From UBA6623 sp965226435 (lineage in GTDB: Bacteria > Acidobacteriota > Terriglobia > Bryobacterales > UBA6623): a DNA stretch of 64,000 nt. Within the stretch, counting starts at the first letter, position 1, and the number at the start of each line of letters is the position of its first letter. Positions 1 through 7,715 of this stretch are shown here, in pieces. The notes under the pieces are model-generated. The model was not told the DNA's origin. It saw only the letters and a list, made by a program, of their open reading frames with translations, and did not search any database. Location: assembly GCA_965226435.1 (NCBI GenBank), contig CBDDCY010000007.1, positions 248,001-312,000 on the forward strand. Reading direction: 5' to 3'. The position numbers and the translations under genes were made by a program.

Positions 1-473
1 TTCTCATCAATGTAGGGAATCGCGATCAAGCCGATGATGATCAATGTCGGCATCACGACGCCCGCGATCCAGGGGTCGAAGTAGACGAGCATTTCCTGGA
101 GGCCCAAGAAGTACCAAGGAGCCTTCGAGGGATTCATCGTCAACGACGGATTCGCCGGCTCCTCGAGCGGGGCGTCCAGCGTAATCGACCACACCATTAG
201 AATGGCCGTGACGATGACGGTCGCCAAGAACTCGATCCGCAGAAGATAAGGCCAAACGTGCACCTCCTTGGGCCAACCCTTCTTATAGGGCTGGGTCTTG
301 CGATGATGCGTCTTGGCCATTTCCGGGTCGGCCTCGAGCCGCCCGATCAGCCGATCGTTGGCGAAACCCTGCCGCAGCCCATACCACGCGTAAAAGGGCA
401 TCATGACCATCAGCAGAACAATCGGAACATTGTCCGGCAAGGAAACAATTACCCAAAGCTGGTGCCAATCCAT
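1..473 (-). CDS. Cytochrome b C-terminal-domain subunit (subunit IV-like), 3' part outside window
   Basis: Reading the minus strand from the ATG at 471-473 gives an open frame of 157 codons that runs off the left edge without a stop. It starts MDWHQLWVIV and has an N-terminal membrane segment, a cytosolic stretch rich in Lys, a second hydrophobic segment (LLRIEFLATVIVTAILMVW) and then the motif APWYFLGLQEML. This matches the PxWYxLP-type quinol-site loop of the cytochrome b C-terminal domain. A final hydrophobic segment follows and ends at the window edge. It would form the second half of a split cytochrome b in a quinol-cytochrome c reductase in the inner membrane. It lies 44 bases downstream of the cytochrome b N-domain gene on the same strand, so the two are probably co-transcribed. 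A fused C-terminal haem domain, as in some menaquinol reductases, cannot be excluded because the end is missing. Confidence 0.88.
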   Translation of the reverse strand, partial: MDWHQLWVIVSLPDNVPIVLLMVMMPFYAWYGLRQGFANDRLIGRLEADPEMAKTHHRKTQPYKKGWPKEVHVWPYLLRIEFLATVIVTAILMVWSITLDAPLEEPANPSLTMNPSKAPWYFLGLQEMLVYFDPWIAGVVMPTLIIIGLIAIPYIDE

Positions 474-517
474 TGAGCCTCTCCTGTCGACCTACTCGTC
501 AGCGGCAAGCGAGCTTC

Positions 518-1405
518 TCACCGCCGCGGCTTCTTGATCTCGCTCTCCAACATCATCGGGGCCGGTCCCGAAATCCCGCCGTCCTTGCGTATGCGCCAGA
601 AATGCACAATCATGAACGTCGCCGCGAATCCCGGTATGGCGATGCAATGCCATATGTAGGCGCGCAACAGCGCGTTCGCGTCGACGATCGAACCGCCCAG
701 CAAGGCGAATCGCACATCATTAAACGCCGTCATCCCCAATTCCGGCCCGAAAGGCCCTTCATGCCCGAGCATCGGCGTGGCGCGCGCCATGTTCGTGCCC
801 ACCGTAACCGCCCAGAATCCCAACTGATCGTCGGGCAACAAGTACCCGGTGAAGGAAAGCAGCAACGTCAAGACCAGCAAGATGACGCCGACCGCCCAGT
901 TGAACTGCCGCGGCTTCTTGTAGGAGCCGGTGAGAAACACCCGGAACATGTGAATCATCACCGTTAGGATCATTGCGTGAGCTCCCCAGCGGTGCATATT
1001 ACGCAACAGCTTGCCGAAGGGGACGTCGTGCTCCAAATACAAGATGTCTCGGAACGCCTGAACTTTCGTCGGGTGGTAGTAGAACATCAGCAGCACGCCG
1101 GTCCACGTCAACACCACGAAGAGGTAGAACGAGATCCCGCCCATGCCCCACGTATAGTTGTAGGCCACCGCGTCGCGATTGATCTTCGCCGGGTGCAGGT
1201 GCAGAAAGACATTACTGAGCACGCCCAGCGTCCGACTCCGGGGCGAATCGTCGTGCTTGACCCGGAACATCGACTTGTAGAGTTCCGTTTTGGTCGGCTT
1301 CTTGAGCGCCGCAAGATCCGCGCGCGCTTTTTCCTTGATGACGTCGGGGTCAATCACGCCCAACAGCCCTTTTTTGCCGTTGCCCGAACCATTCTCTTCC
1401 GGCAT
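518..1405 (-). CDS. qcrB: Cytochrome b N-terminal domain of quinol-cytochrome c reductase
   Basis: About 295 residues; b6-type four-helix cytochrome b that carries two b haems and forms the quinol-oxidation core. Visible features: the paired His ligands in the HRWGAHAMILTVMIHMFRVF region and in AYIWHCIAIPG...MIVHFWRIR, the FTGYLLPDDQ segment and several strongly hydrophobic helices from about residue 85 onward. A charged N-terminal extension of about 70 residues precedes the first helix. The frame stays open upstream to 1447, but the ATG at 1405 is preceded by GGAGGAGAG at good spacing, so I use that start. It sits between the Rieske gene and the subunit-IV-like gene in a three-gene minus-strand operon. 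The organism also has MqnD (60545), so menaquinol is the likely donor (inference). Confidence 0.93.
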   Translation of the reverse strand: MPEENGSGNGKKGLLGVIDPDVIKEKARADLAALKKPTKTELYKSMFRVKHDDSPRSRTLGVLSNVFLHLHPAKINRDAVAYNYTWGMGGISFYLFVVLTWTGVLLMFYYHPTKVQAFRDILYLEHDVPFGKLLRNMHRWGAHAMILTVMIHMFRVFLTGSYKKPRQFNWAVGVILLVLTLLLSFTGYLLPDDQLGFWAVTVGTNMARATPMLGHEGPFGPELGMTAFNDVRFALLGGSIVDANALLRAYIWHCIAIPGFAATFMIVHFWRIRKDGGISGPAPMMLESEIKKPRR

Positions 1406-1571
1406 CCTTCTCTCCTCCCCCGGTTTCCCCCGGGGCAACTCGTCCACTCTCTTACGTTGTCTCCAACCTGTGTCCCGCGCTCAGGGCCGGAACATCGCGT
1501 GTCTTCAAGGGGCCTCGGCCGCTGCTCGATGCATTCCGCCTCGCCGATCCCGGCCGCGGCGTAACCTTTAT

Positions 1572-2177
1572 CTACATCACGAGAAACGCACCGGCGTTGT
1601 TGAACTGGGTCGCTTTACCCTTCTCCTCTTTGAAGAGCTGAGCGGTATTCACCACGATTTGCCCTTCCGGGTCGAGGCTCACCGTGGCGCGATCGAGCGG
1701 TCGCGGCGCGGGCCCCTCGTAGTTGATCCCCTCGGGGTCATACCCGCTTCCGTGACAGGGACACTTGAACTTTTGCTCGCCCTGTTTCCAGTCCGGCGTG
1801 CACCCCAAGTGCGTACAGCGGGCGAAGATGACAAACAACCGGTCGGTGCTTCGCACCACCCAGATACGTCGCGTCTTTTGAAATTTCGTGTCGACGCCGA
1901 TGCCGAAGTCGGTCGGCGCGCCGATCCGAAAAACGGTCCTTGGTTCAAAAATCGTCCGCGGGAAGAAAAACCGCAAGAACATCAAGAAGTTGGTCAGCAA
2001 GAATCCGCCCGTGAGAATCCCCACGAACCGGCGACGTGCCTTGACTGCTTCCTTCTTGTCGGGACTGGTTTCGAGCGCCGTGCGGAGCTTCGCTACCAGG
2101 GACGGCTCTGCCGCTTCGACCGCGGCGCCCTTCGGGTGGCCCGAACCTTGCCCGGCGCCACCAGTGGTTTCAGCCAT
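1572..2177 (-). CDS. qcrA: Rieske [2Fe-2S] iron-sulfur protein
   Basis: 201 residues. The two cluster-binding boxes are intact: CTHLGC at about residues 121-126 and CPCHGSGY at about 139-146, giving two Cys and two His ligands plus the disulfide Cys pair. One N-terminal transmembrane anchor lies around residues 51-72 (FVGILTGGFLLTNFLMFLRF), preceded by a charged cytoplasmic segment. It passes electrons from quinol at the cytochrome b site to a cytochrome c. The ATG at 2177 has GGAAGG six bases upstream. It is the first gene of the reductase operon; the cytochrome b gene starts 166 bases downstream. Its length is slightly above a minimal Rieske subunit because of the N-terminal extension. Confidence 0.95.
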   Translation of the reverse strand: MAETTGGAGQGSGHPKGAAVEAAEPSLVAKLRTALETSPDKKEAVKARRRFVGILTGGFLLTNFLMFLRFFFPRTIFEPRTVFRIGAPTDFGIGVDTKFQKTRRIWVVRSTDRLFVIFARCTHLGCTPDWKQGEQKFKCPCHGSGYDPEGINYEGPAPRPLDRATVSLDPEGQIVVNTAQLFKEEKGKATQFNNAGAFLVM

Positions 2178-2669
2178 GATAGCCCTTCCTTGTATCTACT
2201 CAATATGAAATGTGATTAACGATCCATCCGAGACGTTAACACCCCATTGTAGTGGAGCTATGGAGTCGGGACAAGGAACGGGCAGCAACTAAAACGTTTC
2301 AGTAGATCGAAAAAACGGCGGCCGGGGGCCGAATCGAATCCGCGAGGCTCCCCAGCCGCCCCTCAACGCCGACTCGAAGGGATCTCTTGATCCGAGCACG
2401 GCGGAATCGCTCGAAGCGACGCGGCGCCGTTTCTCTATCGTTCACACGGACCGCCCGGTCACGGGCGTGGGCCGATTCACGCCGCGGGAGCATTTTCCGG
2501 TTAACTCGCCGCGGGCCCGGAACCGCCCGTGTGGAAAGCGGAACAGCCGCTCCCGGCTCTGTTCCGACTTCGAAAAAAACTCCGGCTATTCCATCACGCT
2601 CGAGGCTTCGCCTTAGTATCAAGGAATCGCACGGCGTGTTTCCATTTAGGCCGTTATTTTGGAGGAAAA
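2178..2669. other. Non-coding stretch between the reductase operon and a small peptide gene
   Basis: About 490 bases. Long open frames cross it on both strands, but they are rich in Arg and Ser, have no recognisable motif and look like GC-bias artefacts. It should hold the promoter of the Rieske operon (the A/T-rich stretch near 2190-2225 is the best candidate) and that of the small peptide gene (the T-rich stretch at 2641-2660). I see no convincing paired -35/-10 boxes. Confidence 0.4.
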
Positions 2670-2807
2670 ATGATCAAAAACCTAATCGTAGCCCTTACCG
2701 TTCTGACGAATATGTCTCTGTTGGGCATCAATGCCGCCCAGTCCGTCGACCTCACTGGTCTTCCCGACCCGGGTTGCCTCCCCGGTCAAGTTTGCGACGA
2801 CTGCTAA
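2670..2807 (+). CDS. Small secreted Cys-containing peptide, 45 residues
   Basis: ATG at 2670 is preceded by GGAGGAAAA, an almost ideal ribosome-binding site, and the frame ends with TAA at 2805-2807. The first 23 residues are a textbook signal peptide: MIKN, then the hydrophobic run LIVALTVLTNMSLLGI, then NAA before a predicted cut at AA-Q. The mature part is only about 22 residues, acidic, rich in Gly and Pro, and carries three Cys (PGCLPGQVCDDC, residues 36, 42 and 45). No family is recognised. The strong ribosome site and the clean signal peptide are the case for a real gene. It stands alone, with at least 140 bases to any neighbour. It could be a secreted peptide, a metal- or thiol-binding peptide or a modified-peptide precursor; none of these is shown. 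Confidence 0.6.
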   Translation: MIKNLIVALTVLTNMSLLGINAAQSVDLTGLPDPGCLPGQVCDDC

Positions 2808-2946
2808 CAGCGTCACGTCGACATACAGAGGCGCGAAACGGGGACAGCCCGCTTCGTGCCTCCGCTGTCGAATGACTTCGCCCAGCAACGCCCTCGGTAA
2901 TCCGAGACTCCCCCCCCTGGTGGGTGGTTAGAGCGTCATCCTCTCT

Positions 2947-3561
2947 TCAGTTTCCGTTGAAATGCCGCTGCAACCGCTGCGTGATCTGAATCATGTAATC
3001 GGCCGAGCTGGCCAGGGTCGTAGCGGCGGCGGCCCAGATCAAGACGCCGATCACGGCAACCGCCAATTCGGTCGGATGCGCATTGTTCAAGATGACGATT
3101 GAAATCGTTGTCGCCTGAACAACTGTATTCAGCTTCCCGAACGAACCGGGCTGGAAGTCGCGAATCGGGGTCGCCAGCATGATCACCGCCACCGTCCCCA
3201 AGATCACCACGTCGCGGCTGATCACCAAGATGGTCAGCCACCAAGGAATGGCCCCGATCACCGCTTGTGCGATAAAGGCGGAACTGAGCAGCAATTTGTC
3301 CGCTAACGGGTCGAGATAGGCCCCCAATTCCGTCTTTTGACCGAAGCGGCGCGCGATCGTGCCGTCGATAACATCGGTGGCCGCGGCCACTAAAAACAGC
3401 GCCAAGGCCGTCTTGTGCCAGCCGTAGATCATCGCGATCAAGATGAACGGCAGCAGCAGCAGCCGAAACATCGTTAACTGGTTGGGCAGAGAGAGGATCT
3501 GCCGAAGCGTCGTGCGGCGCTCGATCGCGGCGGCCGGATCTTGGGGCGCGGAGTCGTCCAT
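2947..3561 (-). CDS. pgsA: CDP-diacylglycerol-glycerol-3-phosphate 3-phosphatidyltransferase
   Basis: 204 residues, normal for the family. The CDP-alcohol phosphotransferase signature D-x2-DG-x2-AR-x8-G-x3-D-x3-D is complete, from DVIDGTIARR (about residue 63) to GAYLDPLAD (about 80-88). The protein has the N-terminal NQLTMFRLLLLPFI entry helix and about five membrane spans. It makes phosphatidylglycerol phosphate from CDP-diacylglycerol and glycerol 3-phosphate in the inner membrane. Its ATG shares one base with the stop codon of the upstream ADP-ribosylglycohydrolase (TAATG at 3563-3559), which suggests translational coupling. A related synthase such as phosphatidylinositol phosphate synthase is possible, but the sequence context fits PgsA best. 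Confidence 0.9.
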   Translation of the reverse strand: MDDSAPQDPAAAIERRTTLRQILSLPNQLTMFRLLLLPFILIAMIYGWHKTALALFLVAAATDVIDGTIARRFGQKTELGAYLDPLADKLLLSSAFIAQAVIGAIPWWLTILVISRDVVILGTVAVIMLATPIRDFQPGSFGKLNTVVQATTISIVILNNAHPTELAVAVIGVLIWAAAATTLASSADYMIQITQRLQRHFNGN

Positions 3562-4523
3562 TAGAGCTCCGCGATGTGTCGAATGCTTTGCGTGGTTTCA
3601 AACATCAGCTTTCGCGCCAGGTCCTCGATCGTCTCTCGATGGGCCAGACATTCCCGCCACTCGCGGGGGATGCCGTCGACGCCGTAATAGGCCCCGGCCA
3701 GTTGCCCGTACACCGCGCCGGTTGTATCCGCGTCATGGCCCAGGTTGACGGCCGCAAGAACGCCTTCCCGAAACGAATCGGTCCGATGGAAGGCCCACAA
3801 GGCGGCCTCCATCGTGTCGATCACATAGCCGCTCGCCGGCAAGTCGGCGGCTTGCTTGGTCTTGTAAACTCCGCGCGCGATCGCGTCAACCCGCGGCGTC
3901 AGAGCGAAGTGTTGCAGCAACCAGTAATTGTAAACCGGCGAATAGAGATCGGAGAGCAGTCGATCCTTGGTATCGCCGCGCAAGGCGCCCACCATCAGCC
4001 CGGCCATGTAGCGGCAGCAATCAACGGCCTCCGGAGCGCCGTGGGTCGTCTTTGACATTTCCCCGGCCAGATGCTTGGCCCGGCGAGCGTCATGGACCAA
4101 ATACATCGGCAACGGCGCCAAGCGCATCAAGGAACCGTTGCCGGCCGAGCGCTCGTCGGTCGGTCCCGAGTAGGGCTCGCCCGCGGCTTCGTAGCGCTTT
4201 AACGACTCGGCCGCGGTATTGCCGATATCGAAACACGCGCCTGTGCTACTCATGTAGCCTTCGTCGCGCCAGCGGAGATAGCGATCCATCTGATCCTTGG
4301 CGTCGAATCCGCGACGTTCAACGATGCTCGCCGCCAGGCAAAGCGCCATCGAAGTATCGTCGGTCCACTGGCCGGGTTCGAGCTTCCAAGGGCCGCCTGC
4401 TCGCATGTCCTCCACGGGCTCGAAATCGCCCGGTTTCTCGCCTTCGATCGCGGCCCCCAGCGCGTCCCCGACGGCCAGACCCACCAAGGCGCCGACATAG
4501 CGATTTTCGATACCCGGCCGCAT
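3561..4523 (-). CDS. ADP-ribosylglycohydrolase family protein (DraG-like)
   Basis: About 320 residues. Family motifs are present in order: GLAVGDALGAA near the N terminus, the metal-binding WTDDTSMALCLA, NGSLMRLAPLP in the middle and the C-terminal NLGHDADTTGAVYGQLAGAYYG, which supplies the second Asp cluster for the two Mg ions. The family removes ADP-ribose from proteins (Arg or other acceptors) or hydrolyses related ADP-ribosyl compounds; the substrate here is unknown. No strong ribosome-binding site is seen before the ATG at 4523. The stop codon overlaps the pgsA start by one base, so the two genes form an operon, although no shared pathway is obvious. Confidence 0.88.
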   Translation of the reverse strand: MRPGIENRYVGALVGLAVGDALGAAIEGEKPGDFEPVEDMRAGGPWKLEPGQWTDDTSMALCLAASIVERRGFDAKDQMDRYLRWRDEGYMSSTGACFDIGNTAAESLKRYEAAGEPYSGPTDERSAGNGSLMRLAPLPMYLVHDARRAKHLAGEMSKTTHGAPEAVDCCRYMAGLMVGALRGDTKDRLLSDLYSPVYNYWLLQHFALTPRVDAIARGVYKTKQAADLPASGYVIDTMEAALWAFHRTDSFREGVLAAVNLGHDADTTGAVYGQLAGAYYGVDGIPREWRECLAHRETIEDLARKLMFETTQSIRHIAEL

Positions 4524-4850
4524 GACGAATCATCTAATTCTAGCCCAGCGTTCCCGAACCGAAGCGGAGCCCGGCGAACCGTCGCTGAACCGGGCTGTCG
4601 CGCCCCCGGAGTTTGGTGCGCGGTCGCTCGGCGGGTCGCTTGCGCTCAGAGCTCTGATTCTATTGTTCACATTGCGAGAAGGGCTTCCACATTTATGTCG
4701 CACACCCCAATTCTTCCTTCGTTGGAAAGCTCCGTGCCAAAATAGACGAAGCGGCCACGACGAGCCCCCAGGAGAATCCACTAGCCTCGACCCGGCGACA
4801 TCGAAAAGGCGATTCTGCGCAAAACCGGCAAGGCTGTTCACGAGTTCAAC
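4524..4850. other. Intergenic region holding two dispersed-repeat fragments
   Basis: This gap separates the divergent ADP-ribosylglycohydrolase and TtcA-like genes. It contains 4634-4660, a 26-base word repeated with two mismatches at 18087-18112, and 4689-4709, a copy of the CATTTATGTCG-CACACCCC motif that recurs inverted at 59077-59097 and direct at 59327-59346. The last 65 bases (from about 4785) remain open in the frame of the TtcA-like gene and encode a conserved-looking N terminus; see that gene. Confidence 0.55.
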
Positions 4851-5606
4851 ATGATTCGCGACGGCGACCGCATCGCCGTGGGCGTGTCGGGCGGCAAGGA
4901 TTCGATGACCTTGCTAGAAGCATTGCGGGTGCTGCAAAGGAAATCGCCTGTGTCCTTCGAGATCCAGGCCTTCACCGTCGAGCAAGGCGAATTCCCGAGG
5001 CCCATCGAGCCCCTCGCCGACTACATAAAGTCCCGCGACATCCCCTGGACCTACTACCGCAACGAGCCTTCGTTCCGCCTGCTCGACGAGCAACCCGATC
5101 ACGGTTGCGACCTCTGTAGCCGCTACCGCCGCCGCGCGGTCTACGCTATCGCCAACGAGCTTGGCGCCAACGTCGTGGCGCTGGGCCATACCGCCGACGA
5201 CTTTTGCGAATCGCTGCTGCGCAACACCCTCTATACGGGCCGTCTGAGCGCACTACCGGCAATGACCTACTCGCGGACCAAGGATTTTCGCTTGATTCGG
5301 CCGCTTGTCTTTGTCTCGGAGCGGATCACCGCCGCCTTCGCCGAAGAGCGCGGCATGCCGCTCACGCCCTGTGTCTGCTCGCACCGCACCGGCACCGTGC
5401 GTCGGTCCCTGCGTGAGTTCCTCGACGAAGTCAAAACGGAGCACCCTCACGTCCTCGAAAACATGCTGTCGGCCATGAGCCGAATCGACACGGATCGCCT
5501 ACTCGACCGACGTTTCCTGGACCTCGAACCGGGCCGGGACGCCCTCGAATCCCGCGCCCCCGAGCCCGCCGAACTATTGCCCGTCCTGTCGCAAGATACC
5601 CTCTGA
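4851..5606 (+). CDS. ttcA: TtcA-like PP-loop tRNA sulfurtransferase (2-thiocytidine type)
   Basis: At least 251 residues. The PP-loop ATP-binding motif is GVSGGKDSM (about residues 12-20). Two Cys clusters that could hold an iron-sulfur cluster are visible: HGCDLCSRYRRR and CVCSHRTGTVRR. The ALGHTADDFCESLLRNTLYTGRL segment is typical of TtcA/TtuA-like enzymes, which thiolate a tRNA base. ATG 4851 is the first ATG, but the frame stays open upstream to a stop at 4782-4784. The residues there, KAILRKTGKAVHEFN, resemble the normal TtcA N terminus, so translation probably starts upstream. A CTG at 4815 preceded by AAAAGG is the best candidate (inference). The gene is followed by a hairpin terminator at 5643. 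Confidence 0.85.
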   Translation: MIRDGDRIAVGVSGGKDSMTLLEALRVLQRKSPVSFEIQAFTVEQGEFPRPIEPLADYIKSRDIPWTYYRNEPSFRLLDEQPDHGCDLCSRYRRRAVYAIANELGANVVALGHTADDFCESLLRNTLYTGRLSALPAMTYSRTKDFRLIRPLVFVSERITAAFAEERGMPLTPCVCSHRTGTVRRSLREFLDEVKTEHPHVLENMLSAMSRIDTDRLLDRRFLDLEPGRDALESRAPEPAELLPVLSQDTL

Positions 5607-5642
5607 CACAGAGGCTCGGACCTTGCCATACTGTCAAATAGT

Positions 5643-5667
5643 GGCCGCTGTCACGCGGCCTTTTTTT
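5643..5667 (+). terminator. Rho-independent terminator after the TtcA-like gene
   Basis: Perfect 6-bp stem GGCCGC / GCGGCC with a six-base loop, followed directly by seven T. It starts 37 bases after the TtcA-like stop codon and ends 47 bases before the Na/Pi cotransporter start, so it separates the two transcription units. Confidence 0.8.
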
Positions 5668-5714
5668 CGAACCGCCCAAGCGACCCCACGCCTCGCAAGC
5701 CCGGATCCTAAGTA

Positions 5715-6881
5715 ATGACGAACCCAGCTCGTGCTGTCTCGGACCCCTCCGGGCCTCTCTCGATTCTCCAAAAAGTCGTCACCGTCGTATTCCTGTTGTT
5801 CGTCTTTCTGCTGGGCGTCAAGGGGCTCGGTGACGGTTTTAAGCTGCTCGGTAAAGACCTGTTGCAAGCCTTTTTTAACGCGACCGAAAATCCTTTCATT
5901 GGCTTGATGGTGGGCATCCTCGGGACTACGCTGGTGCAAAGCTCTTCGGTATCGACCGCGATGATCGTCGCTCTCGTCGCGGCGCCGGAAAATCCCCTGC
6001 CCGTGGCCAACGCCGTGCCGATGATCATGGGCACCAACATCGGCACGACGGTCACCAACACCGCCGTCTCGCTGGCGCACATGGGGAGGCGCGAGGAATT
6101 TCGGCGGGCCTTCGCGGTGGCCACTTGTCACGACTTTTTCAATTTCATCGTCGTGGCGGTGCTGCTTCCGTTGGAGCTGATGACCGGCTATCTGCGGCAG
6201 ACCGCCGAAAGCTTGGCGGCGTCGGTGAGCGGCTTCGGGGGCGTCACGTACTCGAGTCCCCTCAAAACGTCGCTGAAAGTCGCCTTCCAACCGGTCGTTG
6301 ACGGCAGCAAGATGCTGTTTGAATCGCCTCGCGCCCAAGGCCTGCTGGTGATCTTCCTCAGCGCGGTGTTGATCGTGGGCGCGCTGCTGCTGCTCGTCAA
6401 GGTGATGCGATCGGCGATGCAGAGCCGCGTGGAAGTCTATATCACCCAGTTCCTGGGCCAAAGCGCCGTGCTCTCGATTTTGGTGGGAATCATTGTCACG
6501 GTCATGGTCCAGTCCAGCTCGATAACGACATCGTTGCTGGTTCCGCTGGCCGGCGCGGGTTTGATCACGCTGGCGCAGGCATTCCCGATAACGCTGGGCG
6601 CGAATATCGGAACGACCGTTACGGCGCTGCTCGCCTCGATGGCGGCTTCGGGCGAAAACGCGCAGTCGGGCGTGGTGATCGCCCTGGTGCATTTCCTGTT
6701 CAACATTACCGGAACGGTCATGGTTTATCCCATTCCCGCGATTCGCCGATTGCCGCTGGCGGCGGCCTCCCGCTTCGCGGATTTCGCCGTCCGCTCGCGC
6801 AAGTGGGCCGTCGCCTACGTCCTTTGCTTGTTCTACGGCCTCCCGGCCGTCTTTGCGTTCCTCGACCAATACTGGAAGTAA
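5715..6881 (+). CDS. Na/Pi cotransporter family protein (NptA/PNaS type)
   Basis: 388 residues, about eight to nine membrane spans. The inverted-repeat signature of the family is clear: two QSSS motifs, LVQSSSVSTAMIV at about residue 75 and MVQSSSITTSLLV at about 260, each followed by a GTNIGTT or GANIGTT motif. This is a Na-coupled phosphate transporter of the inner membrane. The gene has no fused PhoU domain; a separate PhoU-like protein is encoded 13 bases downstream, so the pair probably forms one phosphate uptake unit. The start at 5715 is the first ATG after the upstream terminator and there is no clear ribosome site. The long frame on the opposite strand of this gene has no motif and is not a gene. 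Confidence 0.92.
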   Translation: MTNPARAVSDPSGPLSILQKVVTVVFLLFVFLLGVKGLGDGFKLLGKDLLQAFFNATENPFIGLMVGILGTTLVQSSSVSTAMIVALVAAPENPLPVANAVPMIMGTNIGTTVTNTAVSLAHMGRREEFRRAFAVATCHDFFNFIVVAVLLPLELMTGYLRQTAESLAASVSGFGGVTYSSPLKTSLKVAFQPVVDGSKMLFESPRAQGLLVIFLSAVLIVGALLLLVKVMRSAMQSRVEVYITQFLGQSAVLSILVGIIVTVMVQSSSITTSLLVPLAGAGLITLAQAFPITLGANIGTTVTALLASMAASGENAQSGVVIALVHFLFNITGTVMVYPIPAIRRLPLAAASRFADFAVRSRKWAVAYVLCLFYGLPAVFAFLDQYWK

Positions 6882-6894
6882 TTCGGAGGGTTCT

Positions 6895-7584
6895 ATGCTG
6901 CAGGAATTATTGAAAATCTTTAAGAGCGGCGACGCGTTGAGCGGCATGGCGAATGACTTCGCCGAGATGCTCAAGCTAAGCTGCGAGATGACGGCCACCG
7001 CCGGCGCGATCTACTTCCACGAACCCGTCGAGTCAGGCGAGCGAACCCGAATCTACGAGAAAGACGTCGCCGTCAACAAGCTGGAACGCGACATCCGCAA
7101 ACGCGTCGTCGCGCACGTGTCCACCCACGGCAATACGCCGGACCTGCCCTATTGCTTGCTGCTGATGAGCTTGGTCAAGGATGTCGAGCGCATCGGCGAC
7201 TACGCCAAAAACGTTAGCGAAGTCGTCGACATCTATTCCGGTGACTTGCCCGACGACGATGTCCTCGCCGAGCTGCGGGAAATCCGAAGCGGCGTCGAAA
7301 ATGCACTCGAAGAAGCCGGCCGCGTCTTCAGGCAGTCCGATCGGGAAGCCGCGTTGGGGCTTCTCCGCAAGGGTAAGGATTATGCGGAGCGCTCCGACCG
7401 CCTGCTGTCGCGCATCGCCGGCCTTGACTATGATTCCGGCAAGACGGCCGCCCTGATTCTCGGCGCCCGCTATTACAAACGCATTGGCGGCCACCTGCTC
7501 AACGTGCTCTCCAGCGTCGTCATGCCGCTTCACAAAGTCGACTACTACGACGAGGACGAGGTCAAGCAAGTATCGGCCCGGTAG
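6895..7584 (+). CDS. PhoU-domain protein partner of the Na/Pi cotransporter
   Basis: 229 residues, almost all helical by composition. The ATG at 6895 follows GGAGGG with four-base spacing. The segment EKDVAVNKLERDIRKRVVAHV and the later LPYCLLLMSLVKDVERIGDYAKNVSEV are typical PhoU repeats with acidic metal-binding positions (ERIGDYA). Proteins like this modulate phosphate transport. The close spacing to the transporter supports an operon and a regulatory role on that transporter rather than on an ABC system, since no pst genes are in the window. Confidence 0.85.
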   Translation: MLQELLKIFKSGDALSGMANDFAEMLKLSCEMTATAGAIYFHEPVESGERTRIYEKDVAVNKLERDIRKRVVAHVSTHGNTPDLPYCLLLMSLVKDVERIGDYAKNVSEVVDIYSGDLPDDDVLAELREIRSGVENALEEAGRVFRQSDREAALGLLRKGKDYAERSDRLLSRIAGLDYDSGKTAALILGARYYKRIGGHLLNVLSSVVMPLHKVDYYDEDEVKQVSAR

Positions 7585-7610
7585 TGAGGCCGCCCGCCGC
7601 GCCGGATGAT

Positions 7611-7675
7611 TCGGTAGCGACGAACACTCGTGTTTGTCCCAGCCAACAGTTGAGACGAGCTCTCAGCTTGTCTCG
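7611..7675 (-). repeat. Family B two-hairpin repeat, copy 1
   Basis: 65-base element with two hairpins: GACGAACA-CTCG-TGTTTGTC and GAGACGAGCT-CTC-AGCTTGTCTC. Each stem contains one G-T pair relative to the perfect stems of other copies. It lies between the PhoU-like gene and the convergent peptidase gene. Other copies: 9486-9549, 18359-18424 and 47960-48024. Confidence 0.8.
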
Positions 7676-7715
7676 CCTCGGGCGCGCGGACCACACGAAG
7701 ATCCTGGTTATAACG

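Noticed and set aside
2299..2875. Open frames of 107 and 162 codons around the small peptide gene
   Set aside because: No ribosome site, Arg/Ser-rich; only the 2670-2807 start has a strong ribosome site and signal peptide.
5634..6998. 454-codon open frame opposite the Na/Pi cotransporter
   Set aside because: Rich in Arg, His and Gln, no motif, and the plus strand encodes a clear transporter; GC-bias shadow.
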